Shown in pieces: positions 52,665-61,633 of a stretch of DNA of 64,000 bases. Positions within the stretch are counted from its first letter, which is position 1; each line of letters begins with the position of its first letter. The notes beneath the pieces were generated by a model, which was not told the origin of the DNA, made no database searches, and worked only from the letters and a program-made list of their open reading frames with translations. The stretch is from Capsulimonadaceae bacterium. GTDB taxonomy: Bacteria > Armatimonadota > Armatimonadia > Armatimonadales > Capsulimonadaceae. Location: NCBI GenBank assembly GCA_031292625.1, contig JARLGU010000034.1, positions 29,572 to 93,571 on the forward strand, written 5' to 3'. The position numbers were made by a program, and so were the translations under genes.

Positions 52665-53924
52665 ATGCCGGAACGTATCGACAGCCACGAGAACGGCTCC
52701 AGACAGGACCTTATCGAGCATGACTTGCATCACGACGGCATCGACCGCCGCGGATTTCTAAAGTGCATGGCGTGGGCGGGCACCGGTCTCGTCTGCACGC
52801 TCTCGGGCGGCATTCTTCACTCTTACGCGCTGGCCGACTCTGCTCGGATGAAGCCCGCGCTCGCGAAAGCCGACTTCACATTCGTTCAGATTAGCGACAG
52901 CCACATCGGTTTCTCGAAGGAGGCCAATAAAGATGTTGTCGGAACGCTGCAAGCTGCCGTGTCCAAGATATTGGCCCTTCCATCGCCTCCGCCGTTCTTG
53001 CTCCATACCGGCGACCTGAGCCACCTCTCTAAGCCCGCGGAGTTCGACACGCTCGACCAGGTCCTGAGCGGCGCCGGATTCGACCACGTCCATTACGTAC
53101 CGGGCGAGCACGACGTCCTCGTTGACAACGGGGTCTACTATCGCGACCGTTACGGCAAAGGAACAAAGGGCGATGGCTGGTACAGCTTCGACTACAACGG
53201 CGTACACTTTATCGGGCTCGTGAACGTATTGAACCTGAAGGCTGGAGGTCTCGGCTTTCTTGGACAAAGTCAGCTCGACTGGCTCGCGCAAGACGTGGCA
53301 CAGCTTGGCAACAGCACGCCTATTGTCGTATTCGCCCATATCCCGCTCTGGACCGTTTACCCAGAATGGGGATGGGGAACGGATGACAGCGCGCAAGCGT
53401 TGACATTGCTGAAGCGATTTGGCTCGGTCACCGTGCTAAACGGTCATATTCATCAGACCATGCAAAAGATCGAAGGCAATATCACGTTCCACACGGCCAT
53501 GTCTACGGCATTTCCTCAGCCTTCGCCCGGAGCTGCCGCAGGCCCTGGGCCGCTGAAGGTATCGGACGATCGGTTACAAGCGCTCCTTGGGATTACACGG
53601 GTCAATTACTCCGTATCCGCGTCACCGCTCGCGGTTATCGACACGCCGCTGCAGGCCACGACGGCTCAAGCATCGGCATCGATAACAATCAACATCGACA
53701 ATTTTATGTTTATGCCGATGACGCAGCCGGTTGCCGCAGGGTCGATCGTTACTTGGATCAACAAGGACGATATACCGCACACAGTCAGGAGTATCGATGG
53801 TAAGTTCTCTTCACCACCGCTCGATACTGGCGATCATTTCACTTACCGCTTCACGACGCCGGGAACGTACGCGTATTATTGCTCAATCCATCCGACGATG
53901 ACGGCCACGATCGTCGTCAAATAG
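52665..53924 (+). CDS. Tat-exported metallophosphoesterase fused to a cupredoxin domain
   Basis: A 419-residue protein with a twin-arginine signal (DRRGFLKCMAWAGTGL, Arg28-Arg29) after a 27-residue acidic/His-rich lead. The calcineurin-like phosphoesterase domain (about 70-290) has QISDSHIGF, LLHTGDLSHL, PGEHDV, VVFAHIPLW and LNGHIHQ, the full dinuclear metal set. The last ~85 residues are a plastocyanin-like cupredoxin with type 1 copper ligands in DIPHTV and YYCSIHPTM. Start 52665 has GGGAGG upstream. It is followed within 12 bp by an ECF sigma gene, so it may be part of an envelope-stress or copper/phosphate response. Confidence 0.87.
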   Translation: MPERIDSHENGSRQDLIEHDLHHDGIDRRGFLKCMAWAGTGLVCTLSGGILHSYALADSARMKPALAKADFTFVQISDSHIGFSKEANKDVVGTLQAAVSKILALPSPPPFLLHTGDLSHLSKPAEFDTLDQVLSGAGFDHVHYVPGEHDVLVDNGVYYRDRYGKGTKGDGWYSFDYNGVHFIGLVNVLNLKAGGLGFLGQSQLDWLAQDVAQLGNSTPIVVFAHIPLWTVYPEWGWGTDDSAQALTLLKRFGSVTVLNGHIHQTMQKIEGNITFHTAMSTAFPQPSPGAAAGPGPLKVSDDRLQALLGITRVNYSVSASPLAVIDTPLQATTAQASASITINIDNFMFMPMTQPVAAGSIVTWINKDDIPHTVRSIDGKFSSPPLDTGDHFTYRFTTPGTYAYYCSIHPTMTATIVVK

Positions 53925-53935
53925 AGGGCTCCCAA

Positions 53936-54502
53936 TTGCCGCGTGACAAGCAATTCGAGCGATACAAGGCGACCGTGCTGCCGCATCTCGATGCAGCCCA
54001 CAATCTAGCGCGCTGGCTTGCCCACGACGCGCATGACGCTGAAGACATCGCTCAGGAAGCCGCGTTGCGCGCTTACCGCTTCATCGACGATTGCCGGGGC
54101 AGTGATCCGCGCGCCTGGCTGCTGAGCATCGTCCGCAACACGGCCTATGCGTTCCTGAAAAAGCGCAAGCGAAACGCTGATGCTTTGGCGGAAATGATAT
54201 TGAGCCCATTGGAAGCGCCAGACGAACGGAATCCCGAAACGCTCGTAATGCGAAAACTCGATGCAGCCGCGATCCGCAGCGGGCTCGACGAGATACCGGC
54301 GGAGTATCGCGAAATCCTCGTGCTTCGCGAAATGGAGGGCATGGCGTACAAGGAGATCTCGGAAATCGTAGACATCCCAATCGGAACGGTCATGTCGCGC
54401 CTCGCTCGTGCACGAAAGCTCTTGCGCGCGCAGCTGATCGACGTGGCATCCGGCGCCTCGGCGTATGACGCCAGCGGCAAGGAGCACAGCCGTGAACTGT
54501 AA
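53936..54502 (+). CDS. ECF-family RNA polymerase sigma factor
   Basis: A 188-residue sigma factor. Region 2 is LARWLAHDAHDAEDIAQEAALRAYRFID... WLLSIVRNTAYAFLKKR and region 4 is IPAEYREILVLREMEGMAYKEISEIVDIPIGTVMSRLARARKLLR. The TTG at 53936 is preferred: GAGGG precedes it and the frame upstream runs into the phosphoesterase gene. It overlaps the anti-sigma gene by 11 bp, and is probably held at the membrane until a signal releases it. Confidence 0.93.
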   Translation: MPRDKQFERYKATVLPHLDAAHNLARWLAHDAHDAEDIAQEAALRAYRFIDDCRGSDPRAWLLSIVRNTAYAFLKKRKRNADALAEMILSPLEAPDERNPETLVMRKLDAAAIRSGLDEIPAEYREILVLREMEGMAYKEISEIVDIPIGTVMSRLARARKLLRAQLIDVASGASAYDASGKEHSREL

Positions 54503-55247
54503 GGACATGGAGTCTCTCATTCATGGCTACATGGATGGCGAACTGGACCCGCTCACGAACCAATCGGTCGAGAGACATATCGAAGGTTGCACGTCGTGCG
54601 CAAGGGATCTCGCGAATTTTCGTGAACTCCGGTCAGGGCTGCGCCTTCCCGGCGTGTACCTGCATGCCCCGGCCGAAATGGAACGGCGCGTTCTCAGTCA
54701 AATCCCGCACAGTGCTGTATCCAATGCGAACCGCGCACTTAACTGGCGGTCGCTCCTTGCATTCGCGTCGGCTTGCGTCGTATTGCTGTCCGTGTGGGTC
54801 GTTGGATCGCGGCAGCACAACCCGAATCCCGATGACGCGGCGGCGACGGAAGTCGTTGCCAGCCATGTGCGCTCACTGATGGCGGACCATCTTGTCGATG
54901 TTCGATCCTCCGACAAGCACACGGTGAAGCCGTGGTTCGCAGGCAAGCTCGACTACTCGCCGCCGGTCCAACTCTTAGCGGGAACTGAATTCCCGTTGGC
55001 CGGCGGAAGGCTGGATTACCTCGATGGGCAACCAGTGGCCGCACTTGTTTACCGGCACAAGAAACACACGATCAACCTCTTCGTCTGGCCACAGATGTCG
55101 GCAAATCCACGTTTCGAGACATCGGCGATCCGCGGCTATAATTTGGTGCACTGGAGCGATCACGGCATGACCCACTGGGCAACATCAGACATGACCGCCC
55201 GGGATCTGCTCGATTTTGCGCATCTGATCCGTTCGGCGGGCGGGTAA
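54492..55247 (+). CDS. Anti-sigma factor with zinc-finger (ZAS/zf-HC2) domain
   Basis: A 251-residue single-pass membrane protein. The N-terminal zinc-binding motif is Cys in VNCKDMESL with HIEGCTSC (His-x3-Cys-x2-Cys). One membrane helix is LLAFASACVVLLSVWVVG (about 92-110), and the extracytoplasmic domain (about 140 residues) ends with DLLDFAHLIRSAGG. It should hold the adjacent sigma factor. The start is GTG at 54492 inside the sigma gene, which keeps the two proteins in balance. The outer domain resembles those of RsrA/ChrR-neighbour anti-sigmas only loosely; its signal is unknown. Confidence 0.9.
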   Translation: MNCKDMESLIHGYMDGELDPLTNQSVERHIEGCTSCARDLANFRELRSGLRLPGVYLHAPAEMERRVLSQIPHSAVSNANRALNWRSLLAFASACVVLLSVWVVGSRQHNPNPDDAAATEVVASHVRSLMADHLVDVRSSDKHTVKPWFAGKLDYSPPVQLLAGTEFPLAGGRLDYLDGQPVAALVYRHKKHTINLFVWPQMSANPRFETSAIRGYNLVHWSDHGMTHWATSDMTARDLLDFAHLIRSAGG

Positions 55248-55303
55248 CTCCACACCGAGCCGCCATGCTGGCGAAGCGGTAGTGAGCGCAACGTTATCTT
55301 ATT

Positions 55304-55320
55304 GCCGTCCGTGCGACGGC
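55304..55320 (+). terminator. Possible hairpin terminator after the anti-sigma gene
   Basis: GCCGTC and GACGGC pair around CGTGC, followed by TCTTCAC. It is short with a poor T-run, so it is only a weak candidate in the 220-bp gap before the convergent PII gene. Confidence 0.3.
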
Positions 55321-55467
55321 TCTTCACGATTCGGTCGCGAAGTTTCCGGATTTGGATGAGATACGCTTTGTATAAGCAGTGCTTAACAAAGCTGACGACA
55401 CTCACTATGACGAGCATGATGCAGTCGAGATCGTTCACGAGCCTGCGCATAGTTATGTTTTCGCACC

Positions 55468-55815
55468 CTACATAACGGCTGAGTCTCCCCGGTCGCCGGT
55501 GCGGATTCGGATGGCGTCCGCGATTGGGACGACGAAGATCTTGCCATCGCCATGTTCGCCCGTGCGCGCGTATTCGACGATGGTGTCAACGATTGCATCG
55601 GCATCCTCGTCGGCGACCATCAGCTCGATTTTCACCTTGGGGGGCATGGTAATGATGTATTCCTGCCCCCGGTAGACTCCGGCCCTCTGGCCACCCTGGC
55701 GCCCGCTGCCTCGAACATCGCTAACGGTTAGGCCGCTAATGTCAGCCTCCGCAGCCAGCGCCGCCTTGACGGGTTCGAGACGGAGCGGACGAATAATCGC
55801 GATTATCTTTTTCAT
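55468..55815 (-). CDS. Nitrogen regulatory protein PII
   Basis: A 115-residue GlnB/GlnK-type signal protein that senses ATP/ADP and 2-oxoglutarate. It starts MKKIIAIIRPLRLEPVKAAL. The T-loop is GRQGGQRAGVYRGQEYIITMPPKVK, with Tyr53 at the uridylylation position (Tyr51 in E. coli). The B-loop is TGEHGDGKIFV and the C-loop IRIRTG. No ammonium channel, glutamine synthetase or uridylyltransferase gene is near, so its partners lie elsewhere. Confidence 0.95.
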   Translation of the reverse strand: MKKIIAIIRPLRLEPVKAALAAEADISGLTVSDVRGSGRQGGQRAGVYRGQEYIITMPPKVKIELMVADEDADAIVDTIVEYARTGEHGDGKIFVVPIADAIRIRTGDRGDSAVM

Positions 55816-55874
55816 ATCGATTAGTTACGCATTCAGAGTGTGATGCGCGCAAGCTCTCCCATGCGCGTCACGGG

Positions 55875-55880
55875 TATAAT
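55875..55880 (+). promoter_or_regulatory. -10 box in the PII/VanW divergent region
   Basis: TATAAT within GGGTATAATATTACCC, a near-palindrome that also presents a TATT/TATA-rich box on the other strand. It may serve the VanW gene (start 56008), the PII gene, or both. Confidence 0.45.
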
Positions 55881-56007
55881 ATTACCCAGTCCCCGCGGCG
55901 CGGGAGTTCGCACAATCCATGCGCAGCCGGGATGTTTTGTGTAACCGCGGCGCAAGATGTCCTCTGAGCGCGCGTGGTCCGGCCTCAGTCCGGTTAGGGA
56001 GAGTTTT

Positions 56008-57255
56008 TTGTCGTACACTCGTTTAGTTCGTATTATGGCCTCGCTTTGTTTGACGATCGCCAGCGTTCTGGTGTTCGTTCCGGTTAACGCAGCGCAAATC
56101 GCGCCAGCGCCGGGCACGGAAAGCTCCGCGACGAGCGCGCCGCCCGCGCAGAGGCCCGGCGAATCCACCTCCGCTGCGCCCGCCCCGCAGCCGTATGCCG
56201 GTCCGACGGCAGCTCAATGCCTGGACGGCCGCCTGGAGCTCGGCGACGGACGCGACATTTGGCGCCCGACGCGCGCGCAACTCGGTTTCTCGCTCGCCCC
56301 CGGCGTCGATCCGAACGGGCCCGCGAGCCTGACGCGCTATGTGGCCAACCGCGAGAAAGCGATCGCCTATTTTACGGGCATTGCGCCGTTCGTTCAGCGC
56401 CCGCCGGTAAGCGCCCGGCCTGTCGTACTTGCGTCCTACGCAACGAATCCGCTAGCGGTTCGCGCGAGCAGCGTCCCGGTCCCCGCGAAGATTTTGCCCG
56501 GCCGGGATGGCGCGGCGCTTGAGATCGACAAGGCGGCGGACGTCGTCATCGGTTGCGTTATCAGCGACCCGGCAATCGTGCACATTGCGCTGCCCCTCCG
56601 CCTCCAAGCCGCCCGCATTTCGCTTGAATCGGTTCTTGGGATCGACGCGCGCATCGGGCACTTCGTGACACACTTTAACCCGCGCGAAGCAGGCCGCACC
56701 AAAACCGTACGTCGCGCCATTTCAATGATCGATGACCATGTCGTCGCGCCCGGAGCGATCTTTTCGGTAAACGACACAGTCGGCGAGCGCACGGAAAAGC
56801 GAGGGTTCGGCATCGGCCACGTGTTCGTCGACGGCCAGATGAAAAAAGATGTGGGCGGCGGCATGTGCCAGGTCGCGACGACGTTGTTCAACGCAGCGCT
56901 CCTCGCCAATTTGCAGATCGTCGAACGCCACCAGCACGTACGGACCGTCCCGTACGTCAAACCCGGCAGCGACGCGACCGTTTGGTTTGGCAAGAAGGAC
57001 TTTAAACTCCGAAACGATACGGCCTACCCGATTTTCATCTCGTATCGGACGACGTCGACGTATGCAATCTGCGATGTCTACGGCAAGTCCACCAAAGGCG
57101 TCCACATCGATGTCCAGACCTACCAGCGCCGAAATGCACAGCGCGATTACTTTGGCTCGATCACTCGCTATACGACGATTGCCGGCAGACGCGCCAAAAC
57201 TTACGAGGCATTCAGCCGCTACAAGTGGACGCCGGCGCTGGACTTTTCGCACTAG
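56008..57255 (+). CDS. VanW family protein
   Basis: A 415-residue secreted or membrane-anchored protein. After a hydrophobic N-terminus (about 9-30) and an Ala/Pro-rich linker (about 35-70), the peptidoglycan-binding-type domain precedes the VanW domain at about 225-345: HFVTHFNPREAGRTKTVRRAISMIDDHVVAPGAIFSVNDTVGERTEKRGF... GGGMCQVATTLFNAALLANLQIVERHQH. VanW genes were first seen beside vancomycin resistance genes but occur widely and their activity is unknown. TTG 56008 is chosen because AGGGAGAG sits 5 bp upstream. Confidence 0.88.
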   Translation: MSYTRLVRIMASLCLTIASVLVFVPVNAAQIAPAPGTESSATSAPPAQRPGESTSAAPAPQPYAGPTAAQCLDGRLELGDGRDIWRPTRAQLGFSLAPGVDPNGPASLTRYVANREKAIAYFTGIAPFVQRPPVSARPVVLASYATNPLAVRASSVPVPAKILPGRDGAALEIDKAADVVIGCVISDPAIVHIALPLRLQAARISLESVLGIDARIGHFVTHFNPREAGRTKTVRRAISMIDDHVVAPGAIFSVNDTVGERTEKRGFGIGHVFVDGQMKKDVGGGMCQVATTLFNAALLANLQIVERHQHVRTVPYVKPGSDATVWFGKKDFKLRNDTAYPIFISYRTTSTYAICDVYGKSTKGVHIDVQTYQRRNAQRDYFGSITRYTTIAGRRAKTYEAFSRYKWTPALDFSH

Positions 57256-57360
57256 AGTTTCGATCGGTTGACGCGGCCTTCTGCAGCCAGCGTCCGGTCC
57301 CAGCACACATCGTTAAGCAGTGAAGCCGCTGCGCCGTCCCTTTTTCAAAAACGGCCGCGG

Positions 57361-57420
57361 CGGCCGGGGAAAAGGTGTCCTTTTATGGCCGGGCTGGCTG
57401 TTTTACTTTAGCCTTTTAAC
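57361..57420 (+). other. Segment before the OppF-like gene resembling that between moaA and moaC
   Basis: AAAAGGTGTCCTTTT forms a small hairpin and is followed by GGCCGGGCTGGCTGTTTT. The counterpart at 36393-36430 keeps AAGGTGT and 15 of 18 bases of the second block. It lies in the 261-bp gap after VanW, which otherwise holds GC-rich stem-forming sequence (CGGCCGCGGCGGCCG) and no gene. Confidence 0.35.
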
Positions 57421-57516
57421 GCTCGGTCCGTTGGCAAGCCGCGTGCGAAGCGCTTGAAAAATGGCCCATCGGAACGGAAGCGTTCCTAAGTCCTGACCAA
57501 TTTGGCGTAACCATTC

Positions 57517-58497
57517 ATGCCCCTCGTCGAAGCCGCAAACTTAACGAAGCTTTTCCGAGTCGAGTCCGGCAGCAGGCTGAACGGAAATGCGGCGAGCCTG
57601 CGAGCCGTGGATGGCGTCTCGTTGAGCGTCGATGCCGGCGAGACTCTAGGGCTAGTCGGGGAGTCAGGCTGCGGAAAGACGACGCTTGGCCGGTGCCTGA
57701 TCGGCCTTACGAGACCGACATCGGGGGAAATTCTCTTCGGCGGACGTCGCGTCGACAACCTGCCGCCAGCCGATGCGCGAAAACTCTGCCGCGAGCGCCA
57801 GATCGTCTTCCAGGATCCGTTTGCCTCTTTGGATCCGCGCTGGCGCATTGGCGCGATCCTGGAAGAGCCTCTGCGCATCCACAATATTGTCCCGCGCGCC
57901 GAATGGCGCGACGAAATCGGCCGCCTCCTGGCATCGGTCGGCCTTTCCGCTGATATCGCATCGCACTACCCGCACGAGTTTTCCGGAGGCCAGCGTCAGC
58001 GTATCGGCATCGCACGAGCCCTCGCGGTTCGACCGCGCTTCCTGGTCGCCGATGAGCCCGTCTCGGCTCTGGACGTCTCGATTCGCGCGCAGATTCTGAA
58101 CCTGCTCGCGGACGCGCAACGAGAACGACGCCTCGGAATGCTCTTCGTCACGCATGATTTGGGCGCGGTGCGGCACATTAGTCACCGGATCGCCGTCATG
58201 TACATGGGCGCAATCGTTGAAACCGGCCTGACGGAGCAGATCTTCGCCAACCCGCGCCACCCGTACACACGGACGCTCTTGCGCGCTATTCCTCGCCTTG
58301 GAGAGTCTGCCCCCGGCCAGGGGGAACGCTCGGGCGAGGGCGATGTTCGCAGCGTCCTTGAGCGCGAGGCCGGATGCCGCTTCCGTCCTCGCTGCCCGTT
58401 GGCCGATGAGCTCTGCGCCGCACGGGAGCCCCTCCTCCTGCCGTCCTCCGCGGACGTCGCCCATGCGACAGCTTGTCACCGGCAAGATGAGATTTAG
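57517..58497 (+). CDS. Oligopeptide/dipeptide ABC transporter ATP-binding protein (OppF/DppF type)
   Basis: A 326-residue ATPase. Walker A is GLVGESGCGKTTLG, the Q-loop VFQDPFASLDPR, the signature FSGGQRQRIGIARAL, Walker B FLVADEPVSALD, and the H-loop FVTHDLG. The C-terminal oligo_HPY region with a four-cysteine set (CRFRPRCPLADELC...TACH), possibly an Fe-S site, marks it as the F-type subunit. No permease, binding protein or D-type ATPase gene is adjacent, so it must serve a transporter encoded elsewhere. Confidence 0.93.
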   Translation: MPLVEAANLTKLFRVESGSRLNGNAASLRAVDGVSLSVDAGETLGLVGESGCGKTTLGRCLIGLTRPTSGEILFGGRRVDNLPPADARKLCRERQIVFQDPFASLDPRWRIGAILEEPLRIHNIVPRAEWRDEIGRLLASVGLSADIASHYPHEFSGGQRQRIGIARALAVRPRFLVADEPVSALDVSIRAQILNLLADAQRERRLGMLFVTHDLGAVRHISHRIAVMYMGAIVETGLTEQIFANPRHPYTRTLLRAIPRLGESAPGQGERSGEGDVRSVLEREAGCRFRPRCPLADELCAAREPLLLPSSADVAHATACHRQDEI

Positions 58498-58577
58498 GGG
58501 GATCGGTTCCAGCCGAATGCATGGGCGCTAAGGGGCGTTGCTGAACTGGACACCATATATTTGGCACGGCAACGAGG

Positions 58578-61010
58578 ATGGCTATTGTGAACAGACGTGA
58601 ATTTTTGTTGAGCGGACTTGCACTGACAGGAGTGAACAAACTAATGGTTATGTCCGGAATACCCGCACGCGCATCCGGCGCGAATGAGCCAAGTGAAATC
58701 GTGGGCCGCCGTATCGGCAACGTCGCCACGCTCTCCAACGATAGAGTTGAGCTCAGTATCGACTCGGAGAAGCAAAGTATCACAATTACCGATCCCGCCG
58801 ACGGGCAAGTCGTGCTAAGCGGCGCATGGGTGGCCGCGGATCGCTGGGGAAGTGCGAGCGCATTGTCATGGAAAGGCTGGACCGTCAACCAGACGATCGA
58901 AAGCGTCGCCGGTCCCTTTGGCGACGGCAAGAGGATTGTCGTCGAGCTCAGCAATAGTCCCCACCCGTCAGCGCCGGCGTATCTCTTCAGCTACACGCTG
59001 CACAAAGGCAGCGCGACGCTGGTAATGGGCTTCGGGATGCGAAACACGCTGGACTACGCAGTTCGCCTTATGAGTGCGTCGCCTATCGCGGCGGCTAAGC
59101 TGATGCCTGCGGCGAGCGTTGACCATCTGCTCACCCTCAACGGCTCGGCCGGAGCAGAGGCTGCCCGAGTCCAAGCGGGAACAAGCCGGACGTCGCCTAA
59201 TAGCCTGATGCTCACGTGCATCGCCGCGGGACGTCGGCGCTCGCTCGTCTGGGGCGGACTGGCGAACAAGGAATTCGGCAAGTACGCGTCACTGACCGAT
59301 AGCGCCTTGGAACTCAGCGCAAACGATCCCGTCGGCAGGCTTGTCGATGCGGGCGAAACGTATTGGGCGGAAGACACGTTCTATCTCGATGCGATCACGG
59401 CAGATCCCTTCGACTCCCTGGAGCAATACGGCCGCGCGATGCGTTTGGCCAATCACGCCAGCCCGAATGTCTACGACTTCCCCGTCCTCTGCGGCTGGGG
59501 CGTCGGCGCGCTAAGCCATCTTCCAGCCGTCAACAATTCGGAAAAACTCGTCGGAGAGCTGGAAGCCGCGCAAAAGGCCGGCGTTACAAAGTACACGAAG
59601 GTCGCAATTCGTTTGGAGCCCGACCACTACTGCTACGACACGGGCAATACCGAGCAAGGATGGTGGGATGACAAGCACTGGGCGCAATACGGCCATCTCG
59701 TCCCACCGTATGACACTTTTGACAAATGGTGCGATGCGATCCGCGAACGCGACGGCATTCCGTACACCTATTTTCAGATGGGCATGCCGTCGGACGATTA
59801 TGCGCGCGCTTTCCCCGGACACATGCTGTTCAAAGACATCAGCCGGCTGCAGGTCGCCCATCCGCATCATCAGCCGCTGGTGAGCTACGACTACACCGCG
59901 CAGGATTTCCAAAAGCGCACGCTAACGATGTGGAAGCGGCTGCGAAAGGACGGAATACGCGGTATCAAATTCGACTATCCCGAGACAGCATGGCGGCCAG
60001 AGGGCGGCTTTGAAGACCCACACGCCACAACCGCGTTCGCCTACCGCGAAGCATTCCGCTTGGCTCGCGAAGGGCTAGGCGCGGATTCGTTTCTCGACGA
60101 GCGCAACCTGGGAGAATCCGGACGCCCCTGCCTCGATGTGACGGCAGGGCTTATCGACACCCAACGAAGCTGGGCGGATTCAAATGCATTTGTCCCGGCG
60201 ATGATCAGCATCGACGGCCTGCGCTGGTACAAAAATCGAACCGTGTTCAATTATTACCCGGACTCGAAGACCGTCCATGACTGTACGCCGGAAGTACGCC
60301 AGGCCATGCTGACCATGGTCTTTCTGACCAGCGGCCGAATCGACCTTGCGACCTCTTTCACTCTGTTCACGCCGGAGATCGTTCACGACTTCACGCGCAT
60401 TTACCCGGCCTACCCGCAGCCATTCACGGCCCGGCCGCTGGACGCCTTCACCGGCGTCGCCGATCCGCAGGTCTACGATCTGGAGTTGACGCCCGATTGG
60501 CATCAGGTGGCGCTGTTCAACACATCCGGTAAGGCGGGCATTGTGACGACGCCCTTGAGCGGCGACCGTACAAGCACGGGAGCAATCGGGCTCGACGCCG
60601 ACGCCGCATATTACGTCTACGATTTCTGGTCCGACAAACTTGTCGGCAAGTACCCGGGCACGGCATCGATCGCAAGAGATCTCGGCCCGTCGCATTGCGC
60701 TATGCTCTCGGTTCGAAAAGCACAGCCCAACCCGCAAGTCTTATCCACCAACCGGCATGTGCTGCAAGGATGGGTCGATTTGCAAGACGTCGCGTGGGAC
60801 GGGAACGGCAAGCGACTGACCGGCAGCGCCAAGGTGATTGGCGGCGAGTCGCTGCGCATCACGCTCGCCAACAACGGTCATATGGCGGGCTCAGTAAGCG
60901 CGACGGGATGCGCCGCGCGGTTGGAACAGGCCCCCGAGGGAGACCTCAGCATCGTCGTTTTGGACCGGCCCGACAACGGAGACTGCCGGTGGCAAGTCAG
61001 CTTCGTCTGA
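58578..61010 (+). CDS. Tat-exported glycoside hydrolase of the GH36-like clan
   Basis: An 810-residue protein with a twin-arginine signal (NRREFLLSGLALTG). A beta-sandwich (about 45-290) is followed by a TIM barrel (about 300-600) and a C-terminal beta domain. The barrel has GIKFDYPETAW, where Asp466 is the likely nucleophile, and TQRSWADSNAF, where Asp534 is the likely acid/base, as in alpha-galactosidases of GH-D. The exact family is uncertain. It would act on alpha-galactosides or related glycans outside the cytoplasm. The start could be ATG 58578 or GTG 58587, since GAGG fits the latter better. A TATATT box lies 20 bp upstream. Confidence 0.78.
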   Translation: MAIVNRREFLLSGLALTGVNKLMVMSGIPARASGANEPSEIVGRRIGNVATLSNDRVELSIDSEKQSITITDPADGQVVLSGAWVAADRWGSASALSWKGWTVNQTIESVAGPFGDGKRIVVELSNSPHPSAPAYLFSYTLHKGSATLVMGFGMRNTLDYAVRLMSASPIAAAKLMPAASVDHLLTLNGSAGAEAARVQAGTSRTSPNSLMLTCIAAGRRRSLVWGGLANKEFGKYASLTDSALELSANDPVGRLVDAGETYWAEDTFYLDAITADPFDSLEQYGRAMRLANHASPNVYDFPVLCGWGVGALSHLPAVNNSEKLVGELEAAQKAGVTKYTKVAIRLEPDHYCYDTGNTEQGWWDDKHWAQYGHLVPPYDTFDKWCDAIRERDGIPYTYFQMGMPSDDYARAFPGHMLFKDISRLQVAHPHHQPLVSYDYTAQDFQKRTLTMWKRLRKDGIRGIKFDYPETAWRPEGGFEDPHATTAFAYREAFRLAREGLGADSFLDERNLGESGRPCLDVTAGLIDTQRSWADSNAFVPAMISIDGLRWYKNRTVFNYYPDSKTVHDCTPEVRQAMLTMVFLTSGRIDLATSFTLFTPEIVHDFTRIYPAYPQPFTARPLDAFTGVADPQVYDLELTPDWHQVALFNTSGKAGIVTTPLSGDRTSTGAIGLDADAAYYVYDFWSDKLVGKYPGTASIARDLGPSHCAMLSVRKAQPNPQVLSTNRHVLQGWVDLQDVAWDGNGKRLTGSAKVIGGESLRITLANNGHMAGSVSATGCAARLEQAPEGDLSIVVLDRPDNGDCRWQVSFV

Positions 61011-61031
61011 CCGCGCGCCCCACGCGATTAA

Positions 61032-61060
61032 CGAATGGCCGCCAACTATACGGTCGTTCG
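61032..61060 (+). terminator. Possible terminator after the GH36-like gene
   Basis: CGAATGGCCG (61032-61041) pairs with CGGTCGTTCG (61051-61060), including two G-T pairs. A weak T-rich stretch follows. Confidence 0.4.
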
Positions 61061-61144
61061 CTTATGTTTCGGCGTCACGGGCCAAAATCCGGCACTTTTG
61101 CGGGCGATGGTCCGTTTGCGGTTGAAGGAATTTTGCAGGCAAAC

Positions 61145-61174
61145 ATGGAATTCATGATGATGAGAAGGAGGTGA
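61145..61174 (+). CDS. Nine-residue upstream frame (MEFMMMRRR) carrying the ribosome site of the next gene
   Basis: ATG at 61145 opens a 9-codon frame whose last codons, AGA AGG AGG TGA, are also the Shine-Dalgarno sequence of the next gene, which starts 6 bp after its stop. It may be a leader peptide that couples translation, or simply a by-product of the ATG-rich ribosome site. Confidence 0.35.
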   Translation: MEFMMMRRR

Positions 61175-61180
61175 ATAGAT

Positions 61181-61564
61181 TTGATCGGTACGACCGAAAA
61201 GCAAATTCTTAAAACACTTTATCAGTGGGGAGGCGAAGCCTCTAAATCTACAATCGAAGACAATCTGCAGATTACTCTCGGAACGGAGATCATCGAGCTC
61301 AAGGGGCTCGGATTGATCCATATCGTAGGCGCGGCAATCGCCCTCACTCAGAAGGGCATGAAAGCCGTGGAAGTGAATAACCTTGTTCCTTCGCAAACTG
61401 TACAAGACAATACGAGAGCGCGGGAAATGGTAAAAAAGGCGTTGCGCAGCGTCTTGGAACACGATATGACGGGATACAACGCGACCATGCAGGAGGCCCG
61501 AAAAGCATTTCCGCCTCGGATCATCTCCGCGATCGAAAAGTATTACTTGCACAACTTGCCCTAG
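61181..61564 (+). CDS. Small winged-helix-like protein of unknown function
   Basis: A 127-residue soluble protein. The first ~65 residues (TEKQILKTLYQWGGEASKSTIEDNLQI... IIELKGLGLIHIVGAAIALTQKGMKAV) have the pattern of a winged helix: helix, helix-turn-helix, then beta-wing. The remainder is helical and charged. It might bind DNA or sense a signal, but no family is recognised. The start is TTG with AAGGAGGTG upstream, a strong ribosome site. A strong terminator follows. Confidence 0.7.
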   Translation: MIGTTEKQILKTLYQWGGEASKSTIEDNLQITLGTEIIELKGLGLIHIVGAAIALTQKGMKAVEVNNLVPSQTVQDNTRAREMVKKALRSVLEHDMTGYNATMQEARKAFPPRIISAIEKYYLHNLP

Positions 61565-61590
61565 AAATTATCTCACATGCTATCACACCG

Positions 61591-61620
61591 AACAAGCGGC
61601 GCCGAACAGCGCCGCTTGTT
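61591..61620. terminator. Strong bidirectional terminator
   Basis: AACAAGCGGCGC and GCGCCGCTTGTT form a 12-bp perfect stem with loop CGAACA, between the convergent wHTH-like and polynucleotide-kinase genes. TTTGCGTTT follows on the plus strand. Confidence 0.85.
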
Positions 61621-61633
61621 TGCGTTTCCATGG

